DNA of 64,000 nucleotides, from positions 62,001 to 126,000 of the forward strand of contig NZ_JAFEUM010000004.1 in the NCBI RefSeq assembly GCF_016900875.1, in the 5' to 3' direction. Position numbers and translations under genes: made by a program. Position 1 is the first letter of the stretch. Each line of letters starts with the position of its first letter. The DNA comes from Vibrio ulleungensis (GTDB lineage: Bacteria > Pseudomonadota > Gammaproteobacteria > Enterobacterales > Vibrionaceae). Of the stretch, positions 8,576 through 16,847 are shown in pieces. The notes under the pieces are model-generated. The model did not search any database and was not told the origin of the DNA. It was given only the letters and a program-made list of their open reading frames with translations.

Positions 8576-9037
8576 TTATTTGCTTAGCGTAACCAATGTC
8601 TTACCGAGTAACCATTCCAGTTCACGCTGACTTGATTCGCCGTATAGGTCGTTTAGCAATATAAACAAACGATCAATGCCGTTACGGGCAAAATCTTGTG
8701 AGTTATCAGAGGTCACAACATGGTGGAATAGCAAGCGTAAAATCGCTAGGAATTCGCTGTTTTCTAGAGAGACTTCCCAGCTTTTAGAAAATCCGTCTAG
8801 TCCGTTGTTCACGTCCAAATGATCCATAAACATTTTAAAGATTCGACCGTCTAGGGCGGCGGTAAAATCGGTTTTCTTAGGAAAATGATGGCTAATGCCT
8901 GTACGAGAAACACCTGTTTGCTGACTCAACGTGGTGTACGACATTTTGTCGTAACCTAAGGTGATCAGCTGATCAACAACAGCATCCATGATCTTGTTGA
9001 TAGTGATTTCTGTATCTTCTTTACTGCGCTTTGGCAT
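8576..9037 (-). CDS. TetR-family transcriptional regulator
   Basis: A 153-residue protein with an N-terminal TetR-type helix-turn-helix (about 12-58, with YTTLSQQTGVSRTGISHHFPKK) and a short all-helical C-terminal domain of about 90 residues. That is shorter than the usual TetR ligand domain, but the protein appears intact, since both ends are clean. The ligand and targets are unknown. A minus-strand TATAAT and a perfect palindrome lie 130-180 bp upstream, suggesting autoregulation. Confidence 0.82.
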   Translation of the reverse strand: MPKRSKEDTEITINKIMDAVVDQLITLGYDKMSYTTLSQQTGVSRTGISHHFPKKTDFTAALDGRIFKMFMDHLDVNNGLDGFSKSWEVSLENSEFLAILRLLFHHVVTSDNSQDFARNGIDRLFILLNDLYGESSQRELEWLLGKTLVTLSK

Positions 9038-9169
9038 ACTACAAACCTTTAATTTCTAGTTGTTGTTTTCCAACATTAGGCATAAAACACATAAACAGGT
9101 GTATGAAGTCATCCCATACTTAACTGTAGTGGAGGAGGTTTTCCACCTAACTATTATTGGTGCGTCTAT

Positions 9170-9233
9170 ATTATACAGATGGCGTACGGAATCAATAAAC
9201 AGAATTGCATTCTGACACACAGATGACAGAATG
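9170..9233 (-). promoter_or_regulatory. candidate promoter and operator of the TetR gene
   Basis: The minus strand has TATAAT at 9175-9170 and a weak -35 (TTATTG) 17 bp upstream. Next to it is a perfect 6-3-6 palindrome, CAGAAT-TGC-ATTCTG, at 9200-9214, with a third CAGAAT at 9227-9232. This layout fits a self-repressing TetR protein. Confidence 0.4.
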
Positions 9234-9337
9234 ACTCACTTTTGAGGCACTCCTTGCAACATTACATTCATGGAAACGTTACAACGCACAACAACTGCTT
9301 TGCATTTAGTGAGATAGTTTCATTAAACCCTAAAAAT

Positions 9338-9353
9338 TGTGTGGCGAGTCACA
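9338..9353. promoter_or_regulatory. CRP-like site upstream of the yfcZ-like gene
   Basis: TGTGT-N6-TCACA matches the CRP consensus TGTGA-N6-TCACA at 9 of 10 positions, 65 bp before the start codon. The rest of the 9038-9417 stretch holds no gene that I can see. Confidence 0.35.
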
Positions 9354-9417
9354 CTCACTAGCGATACACTCCATAGAATCAAATTTGTTACTTTTCTATT
9401 TAGAATGTGAGCTCAAT

Positions 9418-9717
9418 ATGACTGAACAATATCAAGACGCAGAACTGTGTGAAGCCTGTGGATGCAGCGCTGAAGTCGGCTTTATGATCAAAGAAGGCGA
9501 CGAAGTTTCTCAAGTTTCGCTTTTCTCTGGCTCAGCTGAAACACTTAAAGCAGAATTCGATAAATATCTGGCACTAGCAAAAAGCATTAACGAAAATGTG
9601 CAGTTTGAAGCGTCCAATATCGATGCCGACACCACTGAAATGCACGTCAAATTCAAATTTGAAGTCACCGCAGAAAAATTGATTTTTGACCTAAAGTCTC
9701 GCACTTTATCTCGCTAA
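9418..9717 (+). CDS. YfcZ/YiiS family protein (DUF406)
   Basis: A 99-residue cytoplasmic protein resembling E. coli YfcZ and YiiS: a Cys-containing N-terminus (LCEACGCSAEVG) and the C-terminal FKFEVTAEKLIFDL pattern. The family's function is not established. The frame opens 27 codons earlier, but the ATG at 9418 with GTGAGC upstream gives the family length. It is a single gene with its own terminator. Confidence 0.8.
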   Translation: MTEQYQDAELCEACGCSAEVGFMIKEGDEVSQVSLFSGSAETLKAEFDKYLALAKSINENVQFEASNIDADTTEMHVKFKFEVTAEKLIFDLKSRTLSR

Positions 9718-9740
9718 TCGCCAACGTCCTAAACACATTA

Positions 9741-9776
9741 AAACGCCCTGCTAGTATCTAACAGGGCGTTTTTTTA
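9741..9776 (+). terminator. intrinsic terminator of the yfcZ-like gene
   Basis: A 10-bp stem AAACGCCCTG with its complement, followed by a run of seven T on the plus strand. Confidence 0.9.
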
Positions 9777-9915
9777 TGCCCTTAACAACACCGGACCAAA
9801 GTTTAAATGGTCCCAGTCAAAGCACTTGCTGATAGTTCTAAAGCTTTACCCAAATTTTCCGATAACCAATATAAGCTTATTTAGATTGCATCAAGAATGC
9901 TGAGTAAATCACCGT

Positions 9916-10542
9916 ATGCGCATAAGAGTTGTCCAGTTTCTAACACCGTTTTTAATATTAGGTGCTGTACTACCGAGCCTTGCTGTATTCGCGCAAACCA
10001 ACCCTCTTGATCGTTACCGCATTCACGACCACATCGACAGTTATGGCAACTTGGATCTTCGGCTTACTCATTACACCGCCATTCCAAGTCCTTTTGAAGT
10101 AAAAGGAAATCTCGATTTATCCAAAAGCCTAGTCACTAAAATCGACAAAGGTGTGGTGATCAATGGCAGTTTAAAGGCGCATAACAGTGCTATTGTTTCT
10201 GTCGCCCCTGGTGTGAGCATTAAAGGTTTCGCGGACTTTCTTGGCTCTCCTCTAACCTATTGGCCAGCGGGCATCATGGTGGGTGGCTATCTTAATTTCA
10301 CCGATACCCAACTCAAAAGCCTCCCCCCGCAACTGCACGTTAAGGGGGATTTATCCATCATTAGAGCGCCAATTACTGAGCTGCCTAATAACCTTCGCGT
10401 GGATGGAAATCTTTACCTCGGTGGCTCGAGCGTAAATGCGTTCCCACAAACACTGTCTGTTACCGGAAACATTTTTTTAGGGGGAAACCAGATAGGAGAG
10501 TGGCCAGAAGAGCTCAACCTTGGAGGCTACGTGGTTCAGTAA
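9916..10542 (+). CDS. secreted leucine-rich-like repeat protein
   Basis: A 208-residue protein with a signal peptide (cleavage near residue 26, VFA-QTN). The rest is built of short repeats of about 20 residues with the pattern V-x-G-x-L-x-L then I-x-x-L-P-x-x-L, seen for example at EVKGNLDL, VVINGSLKA, HVKGDLSII, RVDGNLYLGG and SVTGNIFLGG. This predicts a small right-handed solenoid, like a leucine-rich repeat or bactofilin-like beta-helix. There are no catalytic motifs. The role is unknown; periplasmic or extracellular binding is the most that can be said. It is convergent with the acyltransferase gene. Confidence 0.7.
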   Translation: MRIRVVQFLTPFLILGAVLPSLAVFAQTNPLDRYRIHDHIDSYGNLDLRLTHYTAIPSPFEVKGNLDLSKSLVTKIDKGVVINGSLKAHNSAIVSVAPGVSIKGFADFLGSPLTYWPAGIMVGGYLNFTDTQLKSLPPQLHVKGDLSIIRAPITELPNNLRVDGNLYLGGSSVNAFPQTLSVTGNIFLGGNQIGEWPEELNLGGYVVQ

Positions 10543-10575
10543 CCCCGCAAGTTGCCTCCAGTGCAATATCCGAGC

Positions 10576-11700
10576 TTATTTGAGGTCTTGCTGGCGGTTG
10601 TTATAAGGGTTCGCGTAAGAGGCGATTAGAAGCGATTGAGCTTCTTTTGGTAACTGATCCAACTTTGATTGCAATTGCTGCTTAGTTTTCTCAGTAATTG
10701 ACTCGTGCTCTACTCCTGCCGCTAAGTAGTTGATAGGGTAAAGCTGGTACAAATCATGAATCTGTGCATCAAGCTCAGCCGCTAATTGTTCTGGCGACTC
10801 TATGTCATGGTCTTGATCAATGACCTGACCAAATCGAACGCTGATGCGGCCTTTGTACCCAATGATGCCTTTCACAATGCTATCGATGTCTTCAAATTCA
10901 CTCTTTTGATACGCACCTTCTGTTGCCTTTTCGTGCAACTCTTTCGCTTTCGCAATATCACATGGGTCGTTTTCGTAAGAAATGGCCACAGGGACAATTC
11001 TTAATGAGTGGATGTAATCGGCAAAAGAGAGCTTTCGTTTTCTCCCTTCTAGCTGGATCATTTTGATGATCGCTGGATCGGTAAAGTCATTGCCGTCTTT
11101 GGCACGCCCTTCTTTTTGCGCAATCCAAATCGAGTTATTGGTTTCAAGCGAATGCTTAATGTAAGAAGAAAGCAGTCCCAAAGCCTTGAGCATTTCTCTT
11201 GGCGCTTTCGCAGAGCGTTTTACAATGAAGCTTTTGTTAATCTTCATTAGCTCGGTGGCGCTAGGCTTTTTAAGAAGGTTATCGCCAATTGCTATGCGTA
11301 CTGTCTGATGTTTACTGTGATGAAGCCCATAATTGACCAGCGCCGGATCCATAGCAATATCGCGATGGTTCGAAATAAACAAGTAAGGTGTGTTTGGATC
11401 TAACTTGTCCAGTCCCTCATAAGAGACGCCCTCACTGCTCTGATCCAAAGCTTTAGTCAGATACTTTTCGACTTCCAATTGAACGTCATGGACGGTCTTT
11501 AGCTTTGAAAGCTTGGATTTTAACGCGATCTTAACCACGGGGGTTAAGCCTGCTTGGACCAGTTTGGGTAATTTGGGAAATTTGAAGCGAACAATCGCAC
11601 TGGTAAATTCGGCGTCGTTGATCAATCGCTGAATCGCTCCACTGATTTCTGAATCGTGGTAGGGTCTGATCTCTTGGTAAATGTCTTGTTGTTCGCTCAT
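10576..11700 (-). CDS. PlsC-like glycerolipid acyltransferase
   Basis: A 374-residue protein with the acyltransferase motif I ISNHRDIAMDP (the NHxxxxD catalytic pair), a GDNLLKKP region, and motif III-like IAQKEGRAKDG, as in 1-acylglycerol-3-phosphate acyltransferases. It is longer than PlsC, with N- and C-terminal helical extensions, and lacks an obvious transmembrane segment. It probably transfers a fatty acyl group at the membrane face, but the acceptor is uncertain. An upstream TTG would add 11 residues; I choose ATG 11700. Confidence 0.8.
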   Translation of the reverse strand: MSEQQDIYQEIRPYHDSEISGAIQRLINDAEFTSAIVRFKFPKLPKLVQAGLTPVVKIALKSKLSKLKTVHDVQLEVEKYLTKALDQSSEGVSYEGLDKLDPNTPYLFISNHRDIAMDPALVNYGLHHSKHQTVRIAIGDNLLKKPSATELMKINKSFIVKRSAKAPREMLKALGLLSSYIKHSLETNNSIWIAQKEGRAKDGNDFTDPAIIKMIQLEGRKRKLSFADYIHSLRIVPVAISYENDPCDIAKAKELHEKATEGAYQKSEFEDIDSIVKGIIGYKGRISVRFGQVIDQDHDIESPEQLAAELDAQIHDLYQLYPINYLAAGVEHESITEKTKQQLQSKLDQLPKEAQSLLIASYANPYNNRQQDLK

Positions 11701-11889
11701 TCTACGGCTATCTATTAAGTCAATGCGCGCCAATTCTACTCATAATACGAGTGTTAATCAGCAAGTACTTAAGTTTAGGCTACAAGGTCAGACCACAAAC
11801 AGTCTTTTTTGGTAAATTTTGGTACAAATGTTGGATTGCTCTACTTTTCTGGGTACCCTATGCACCTTATCGACCATTGAGCCTTCAAT

Positions 11890-12522
11890 ATGTTGCACCA
11901 AACCTCACCTCAACATCAATTCTTAGCCACCAGCTCAGAGCTGCAAAACTTCCAATACCTATGTTCAAGCCGTCGTAAGAAGAGTCTGCAGCACCATTGG
12001 ATTTCTGTAGTTAAAGGCGGAGTTCTGCTCAGGCTAGGTAAAACAGATTATTATTTTGGTGCCAATACGTCGTTATGGATCCCTGCAAACTGTTTGGTCG
12101 CTTTAACCTATCTACCTAACACTAAACTGGTTCAATGGTCTTTTTCGCAACGAATAAGTGCCGATTTTCCAAAAAATGCAGGCCTAGTCAACAACAGTGT
12201 TATTGCCCAAGGCATTATCGACAAGCGAGTAAAATCCACTGAACTTAATGACGCTTATTTAAATGTGATGCAATTGGAGGCGTTGCAGCTATCCCCAACA
12301 GTGAATGGGTTCGGTGAGGCAGCGCAGTCAATCGCAACGCTGAAATCTGTCGACTCTACAAAAGTAGAAAAATTACAACAATTTACCGCAATACGGGATG
12401 CTCAAAAGAACATTCTCTCTGGAAAATCAGTTCAAAAAGAGTGGGACGCAATTCGATTGAACCTTGGTGACGATCCAGTAAAAACCTGGGAATCCATTGT
12501 GGGCCAACCGATTGAAGTTTAA
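11890..12522 (+). CDS. cupin-like protein resembling an AraC N-terminal domain
   Basis: A 210-residue protein whose first 100 residues look like the cupin sensor domain of AraC-type regulators (HHWISVVKGGVLLRLG, then the GANTSLWIPANC strand). The second half is helical but shows no recognisable pair of AraC helix-turn-helix motifs. It may be a sensor-only regulator or a family I do not know. No frameshift is visible that would restore a DNA-binding domain. It is convergent with the next gene and has no partner. Confidence 0.5.
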   Translation: MLHQTSPQHQFLATSSELQNFQYLCSSRRKKSLQHHWISVVKGGVLLRLGKTDYYFGANTSLWIPANCLVALTYLPNTKLVQWSFSQRISADFPKNAGLVNNSVIAQGIIDKRVKSTELNDAYLNVMQLEALQLSPTVNGFGEAAQSIATLKSVDSTKVEKLQQFTAIRDAQKNILSGKSVQKEWDAIRLNLGDDPVKTWESIVGQPIEV

Positions 12523-12576
12523 TGTATAAGAGGTTTAAAACGTTAGAGGGGCTAGCGCGGGATCGTTAGCGCTCGG

Positions 12577-13062
12577 CTATCGAATTGGGAACTCTACTTG
12601 TACGTGGACAGAATCTTCGAACTTGTCATGCCATTGATAATCGATGCGCATGCGAGGCTCATTAGACTTTTTATCGCCTAATCCAATACTTAACATAACG
12701 CCTTGATTTTCGATCATCTCTAGATAATCTAAGTCGTCTTTATCGGCAATTTCTTGAGGAAGCCACAGGCCAAGACCAATAGCGTTGCCTTGGATGCTTT
12801 GAGTAAGCAGAGGGGATTCTGGTGTGCTGTTAATGGCCCACTCGTCCCAATAGTCAGAGATTAGTGGGTTAGCAACTCCGCTATCGGTAGACTTGCTTTC
12901 AAGTAGCTGATGAACAAGGTGATCGATAGAGGTAGAGATGTCTTCGCACAGAGTAAACGCACTTTCGACCAGCATCACCGATTGCGCACGCCCTTCCCAA
13001 CACGCATGAGCGTTTGAGGCACTAAGCATAGCCACTGCAATACAAGTCGTTCTTAAAAACAT
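12577..13062 (-). CDS. secreted hypothetical protein
   Basis: A 161-residue protein with a signal peptide (cleavage near residue 20, SNA-HAC). The mature part is acidic with a helical first half and beta-rich end (MLSIGLGDKK, MRIDYQWHD, VHVQVEFPIR). Two cysteines near the mature N-terminus could form a disulfide. I do not recognise a family. It lies 15 bp after the NadD-like gene on the same strand, so the two may share a transcript, though their roles seem unrelated. Confidence 0.6.
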   Translation of the reverse strand: MFLRTTCIAVAMLSASNAHACWEGRAQSVMLVESAFTLCEDISTSIDHLVHQLLESKSTDSGVANPLISDYWDEWAINSTPESPLLTQSIQGNAIGLGLWLPQEIADKDDLDYLEMIENQGVMLSIGLGDKKSNEPRMRIDYQWHDKFEDSVHVQVEFPIR

Positions 13063-13077
13063 GTTTACTAATTCCTT

Positions 13078-13620
13078 TTAACCAGACTCTATTCTGTAAT
13101 AAAATTTCTTTTCGATCAAATAATTTCTTACAGAAACCGTGGTTAAGTGATCAATCGGTTGACCATCAACCAAATTTTGTCTGATTTGTGTACTTCTGAT
13201 GCCCACCGTTTCAGGACACGCTAAAACGGACCACTTTGAGACCACTTCGTCAGCTCTAGAAAACTTAGAAAAATTGAAAAAGTTATCCGGTCCCACTACA
13301 AAGGTTATATCGGCATCAAGATTGCTTTCTTGAATAGAACTTAGCAGTTGATAGGTTGTGACAGGGTGACTTCCGTCATAGATTTGCGCTTCAATGGTCG
13401 AAATTTGTACATTTTTCAGGGAAATGTCGTCTACAAAGCGTCTAACAAGCTCACAGCGATGCTCAAATTCGAGCATTTGTTTGCCCCAAGCATGGGCAAT
13501 ACTTGGCACCAACAGCACTTTATCAAAATGCTGCAAACGGGATATGACGCTTAAATGCCCCAGACTCGGTGGGTTAAACGCACTGCCAAAAACGGCTATT
13601 TTAGGAGATTTGACCGTCAT
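13078..13620 (-). CDS. NadD-like nicotinate-nucleotide adenylyltransferase
   Basis: A 180-residue nucleotidyltransferase with the nucleotide-binding motif [11 protein letters not shown] (compare GxFxPxHxGH) and the C-terminal GIRSTQIR motif (compare the ISST-x-xR of NadD and CoaD). It probably adenylates nicotinate mononucleotide in NAD synthesis. The motif's first His is replaced by Ser, and the protein is shorter than typical NadD (about 210 aa), so substrate or activity may differ. It is divergent from nadE, the last step of the same pathway. A canonical nadD is expected elsewhere in the genome. Confidence 0.75.
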   Translation of the reverse strand: MTVKSPKIAVFGSAFNPPSLGHLSVISRLQHFDKVLLVPSIAHAWGKQMLEFEHRCELVRRFVDDISLKNVQISTIEAQIYDGSHPVTTYQLLSSIQESNLDADITFVVGPDNFFNFSKFSRADEVVSKWSVLACPETVGIRSTQIRQNLVDGQPIDHLTTVSVRNYLIEKKFYYRIESG

Positions 13621-13714
13621 AAAACGAGGTTTCCTTTACAGACTACTTTTATCAAACTGTGATTTCAGTATGATATTACTTAGATTTTACGCATGCTTAC
13701 AGGAAAATTACCTG

Positions 13715-14545
13715 ATGGAACAACAAATTCGCCAAGAAATGCGGGTACTGCCCGAGATTGACCCTCAATTTGAGATCGAACGTCGCGTGGCGTTTATACA
13801 GCGTCGCCTTACAGCGTCTGGCTGTAAATCGTTGGTATTGGGCATCAGCGGAGGTGTAGATTCAAGCACCTGCGGACGCCTAGCACAACTCGCGGTTGAA
13901 GGACTCAATACCGAAACAGACAGCAGTGATTATCAATTCATCGCTGTACGTCTGCCTTATGGCATTCAAAAAGATGAAGACGAAGCGCAACTGGCCTTGT
14001 CTTTCATCAAGCCAACCCACTCTATCGCGATCAACATTAAGGATGGTGTCGATGGCTTGGATGCGGCTGGTAAAGGTGCTTTGCAATCTCTAGACCTGCT
14101 ACCAAAAGATGCTGCAAAACAGGATTTTGTAAAAGGTAACGTAAAAGCGCGCGCACGTATGGTGGCTCAATACCAAGTGGCTGGTTACGTAGGTGGCCTT
14201 GTTCTTGGGACCGATCACTCAGCGGAAAACATTACTGGGTTTTACACGAAGTTTGGTGATGGTGCCTGTGATTTAGCGCCGCTGTTTGGTTTGAGCAAAA
14301 GACAAGTCCGTACCCTTGCTAAGGCGTTAGGGGCACCGGAGTTGCTGGTCACTAAGACGCCAACGGCTGATTTGGAAGAGCTCGATCCCCAAAAGGCCGA
14401 TGAAGACGCATTGGATCTTAGCTACGATCAGATCGATGACTTCTTAGAAGGCAAAAATACCAATCCAGAAGTCACCAGCAAGTTGATTGCGATCTATAAG
14501 CGTACTGAACACAAACGTGAAGCCATTCCAACGATTTACGATTAA
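13715..14545 (+). CDS. nadE: NH3-dependent NAD+ synthetase
   Basis: A 276-residue enzyme that amidates nicotinate adenine dinucleotide to NAD+ using ATP and ammonia. The PP-loop SGGVDSS is at about residue 45, and the protein is close in length and sequence to E. coli NadE (275 aa), with no glutaminase domain. The open frame extends far upstream across the NadD-like gene, but ATG 13715 with AGGAAAA upstream is the family start. A terminator follows 50 bp later. Confidence 0.96.
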   Translation: MEQQIRQEMRVLPEIDPQFEIERRVAFIQRRLTASGCKSLVLGISGGVDSSTCGRLAQLAVEGLNTETDSSDYQFIAVRLPYGIQKDEDEAQLALSFIKPTHSIAINIKDGVDGLDAAGKGALQSLDLLPKDAAKQDFVKGNVKARARMVAQYQVAGYVGGLVLGTDHSAENITGFYTKFGDGACDLAPLFGLSKRQVRTLAKALGAPELLVTKTPTADLEELDPQKADEDALDLSYDQIDDFLEGKNTNPEVTSKLIAIYKRTEHKREAIPTIYD

Positions 14546-14595
14546 TCAGCTTTAAGAAAACGATCGCCGCCTTAAGTGGCGCAATAAGATTGTAA

Positions 14596-14627
14596 AAAAT
14601 AGGCCAGCTAAGCTGGCCTATTTTATT
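14596..14627. terminator. bidirectional terminator between nadE and the MOSC gene
   Basis: Stem TAGGCCAGC with its complement around a TAA loop, flanked by A's on the left and TTTTATTT on the right. It overlaps the MOSC stop codon by a few bases. Confidence 0.85.
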
Positions 14628-15444
14628 TGTCTTTGTCTGGGTAATGCGCTGGCGGGTGGTATTCCAACACCTCAACTTCGTCGCCCATAGTGATCATACC
14701 CTCATTGAGGGCCACCACATTCTGGCCAAAAAACACTCGCCCTCTATCATCAGCTCGAAACGTTTTTAACGTTTTGATTGGCTCTTTAGAAGGTGCAAAA
14801 ACGCCCTCTGTTGGCGATACCGTGGTAAATACGCAGCGCTCGCAAGGCTTACTCACTTCAAAAACCACGTCGCCAATACGAATCTTTTTCCAGCTGTCTT
14901 CTTCAAAAGGTTCGTTGCACTCTACCACCAAGTTAGTTCGAAACTGCTGCATATCGATTTTTTCGCTACAACGTCGGTTGAGCTCCTTTAGCGACGCGCG
15001 GCTGATCAGTAACAGTGGATATCCATCGGCAAAGCTCACGTTGGTTGCCAATGACTCTCTGAATCGCTCTGATTGCTCACCGCAATATAAAAGCTGAACG
15101 GGTTTACCAATAATCTCTGAGAACCATGCATTGGCAGCATCCGTGGTGCTGTACGCGGTAAATCGGTCACTCCACACTTTGGCTTCAACAGGCGAGCGGA
15201 CAAAGTCTTGTTTATTAAGATGCAGTGCCTCTTTACCTGGGGAGGTCACGCTCAGACCTTGGTGACTCACCTGTGCGGTTACATTCACTAAATGTGGAAA
15301 TTTACGTCCTGTTACCATTCTTCCTTGTAAATCCGCAATAAGGTACCGACGGTCATCCTGAATCCCCTGAGTTTCTACTTTGGCGTGCGCCAGTGGCACA
15401 CCCTTTGTTGATTTAATAGGGTAAACATGAATTTCGGCCAGCAT
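14623..15444 (-). CDS. MOSC-domain molybdenum-cofactor protein
   Basis: A 273-residue protein with an N-terminal MOSC beta-barrel domain (starting MLAEIHVYPIKSTKGV) and a C-terminal MOSC domain carrying the conserved cysteine in PCERCVFTTV, which ligates the molybdenum cofactor in this family. It resembles E. coli YcbX, which detoxifies N-hydroxylated bases, but ends before YcbX's C-terminal ferredoxin domain, so it would need a separate electron donor. The frame extends 26 codons upstream; I choose ATG 15444 because AAGGAG precedes it at ideal spacing. Confidence 0.82.
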   Translation of the reverse strand: MLAEIHVYPIKSTKGVPLAHAKVETQGIQDDRRYLIADLQGRMVTGRKFPHLVNVTAQVSHQGLSVTSPGKEALHLNKQDFVRSPVEAKVWSDRFTAYSTTDAANAWFSEIIGKPVQLLYCGEQSERFRESLATNVSFADGYPLLLISRASLKELNRRCSEKIDMQQFRTNLVVECNEPFEEDSWKKIRIGDVVFEVSKPCERCVFTTVSPTEGVFAPSKEPIKTLKTFRADDRGRVFFGQNVVALNEGMITMGDEVEVLEYHPPAHYPDKDK

Positions 15445-15596
15445 GGGCACTCCTTGTAATGTGGTTCGTTCAATCAGGTTGTGAACAGTATTAGAGCAGA
15501 GCCCACAAGCATTGTCACTCATCGTGCAGTAATGCTAAGAAAATTCAACCAAATATTGATGAATTTCGTCTCATCATTGGGTATCATGCGCGCCAA

Positions 15597-15612
15597 ATGT
15601 AATCGATTGCTA
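15597..15612. promoter_or_regulatory. possible PurR operator of pyrC
   Basis: ATGTAATCGATTGCTA matches the 16-bp PurR consensus at about 10 positions, including the central CG and the symmetric core AATCGATT. pyrC is a PurR target in E. coli. It lies 20 bp before the start codon. Confidence 0.4.
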
Positions 15613-15632
15613 ACCACGATAAAGGAAGCCTC

Positions 15633-16661
15633 ATGACTCAACTCACAATTACCCGCCCTGACGATTGGCACGTGCACTTACGCGATGGGGAGGTATTGGC
15701 TGATACGGTTCGTGATATCTCTCGTTACAATGGTCGCGCACTCATTATGCCTAACACCGTTCCGCCTATCACCGATACTGATATGGCACTGGCTTACTGG
15801 GAACGCATTCAAGCGCACAACAAGAGCAGTCAATTCGAACCATTAATGGCACTGTATCTTACCGATAACACCACGCCTGACGAAATTCGTCGCGCGAAAG
15901 CCAGCGGTGCAGTTGTTGCTGCTAAACTCTATCCAGCGGGCGCAACCACTAACTCCGACTCAGGTGTGACCAACGCTAAAAACATTTATCCTGTTTTTGA
16001 GGCAATGCAAGAGGTTGGAATGCTCTTATTGGTGCACGGAGAGGTAACGCATAACCACATCGACATCTTTGATCGCGAAAAAGAGTTTTTAGACACGGTT
16101 CTTGCACCAATTGTGAACGATTTTCCAGAACTTAAAATCGTTTTGGAGCACATTACGACCAAAGACGCTGCAGACTTTGTTAAGAACGCCAACGACAATG
16201 TCGCGGCAACGATCACTGCGCATCACTTGCTTTACAATCGCAACCACATGCTGGTTGGTGGTATTCGTCCACACTTTTACTGCTTGCCGATCTTAAAGCG
16301 CAACACACATCAGCAAGCTCTTGTAGAGGCGGCAACCAGCGGCAGCGCTAAGTTTTTCATTGGAACCGACTCCGCCCCACACGCTAAAGACAAGAAAGAG
16401 AACGCTTGTGGTTGTGCTGGCTCATACACCGCTCATGCAGCGGTAGAGCTTTATGCCGAAGCCTTCGAAAAAGAAGGAAAGCTCGACAATTTGGAAGCGT
16501 TTGTCAGCTTAAACGGTCCCGCTTTTTATGGACTAGATACTAACTCTGACACCATCACCCTTGCCAAAAAACCATGGACTGTTCCCGCAGCAATGCCCTT
16601 TGGTGGTGAAATGGTCGTACCAATCAAAGCCGGTGAATCGATTGCGTGGACCGTCAGTTAG
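15633..16661 (+). CDS. pyrC: dihydroorotase
   Basis: A 342-residue class II dihydroorotase, which closes carbamoyl aspartate to dihydroorotate in pyrimidine synthesis. Metal-site motifs are visible: HVHLRD near residue 13, the lysine in AAKLYPAG that is carboxylated in the family, HGEVTH, LEHITT, and the catalytic aspartate in GTDSAPH. Length matches E. coli PyrC. AAAGGAAG precedes the ATG. It is a single gene with its own terminator. Confidence 0.97.
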   Translation: MTQLTITRPDDWHVHLRDGEVLADTVRDISRYNGRALIMPNTVPPITDTDMALAYWERIQAHNKSSQFEPLMALYLTDNTTPDEIRRAKASGAVVAAKLYPAGATTNSDSGVTNAKNIYPVFEAMQEVGMLLLVHGEVTHNHIDIFDREKEFLDTVLAPIVNDFPELKIVLEHITTKDAADFVKNANDNVAATITAHHLLYNRNHMLVGGIRPHFYCLPILKRNTHQQALVEAATSGSAKFFIGTDSAPHAKDKKENACGCAGSYTAHAAVELYAEAFEKEGKLDNLEAFVSLNGPAFYGLDTNSDTITLAKKPWTVPAAMPFGGEMVVPIKAGESIAWTVS

Positions 16662-16725
16662 TCTGAAAGCGTTGTCCTGCTTTAGGTTTTGCTAAATGCA
16701 CCGATCTGGTGCTATGTAATTTTTC

Positions 16726-16755
16726 AATGCGCACCAATGTGGTGCGCATTTTTTA
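16726..16755 (+). terminator. intrinsic terminator of pyrC
   Basis: A 10-bp stem AATGCGCACC with its complement, loop AATGT, then TTTT. Confidence 0.85.
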
Positions 16756-16804
16756 TGCAATTTTGTAACCCTATGATTTACTAGATATAAATAATTGGCC
16801 TAAC

Positions 16805-16836
16805 CTTTGTATGGTAATTATCATTACAATACAAGG
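16805..16836 (+). promoter_or_regulatory. long palindrome abutting the glgC ribosome site
   Basis: TTGTAT-G-GTAAT-TATC-ATTAC-A-ATACAA is a 28-bp palindrome with one mismatched pair. The stem can extend into the first bases of the AAGGAG ribosome site (C16805-G16836, T16806-G16835). It contains GGTAATTATCATTA, which is also a weak Fur-like match. It could be a DNA operator or an mRNA hairpin that hides the ribosome site. Confidence 0.55.
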
Positions 16837-16847
16837 AGTCCCCCACC

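Noticed and set aside
12532..12565. Terminator between the cupin-like gene and the secreted hypothetical gene
   Set aside because: The only inverted repeat (AGCGC/GCGCT) is five bases long with no T-run.
16794..16812. Sigma-54-like TTGGC-N6-TTTGTAT upstream of glgC
   Set aside because: The invariant GC of the -12 element is GT here, and no link between PrsR and glgC is visible.
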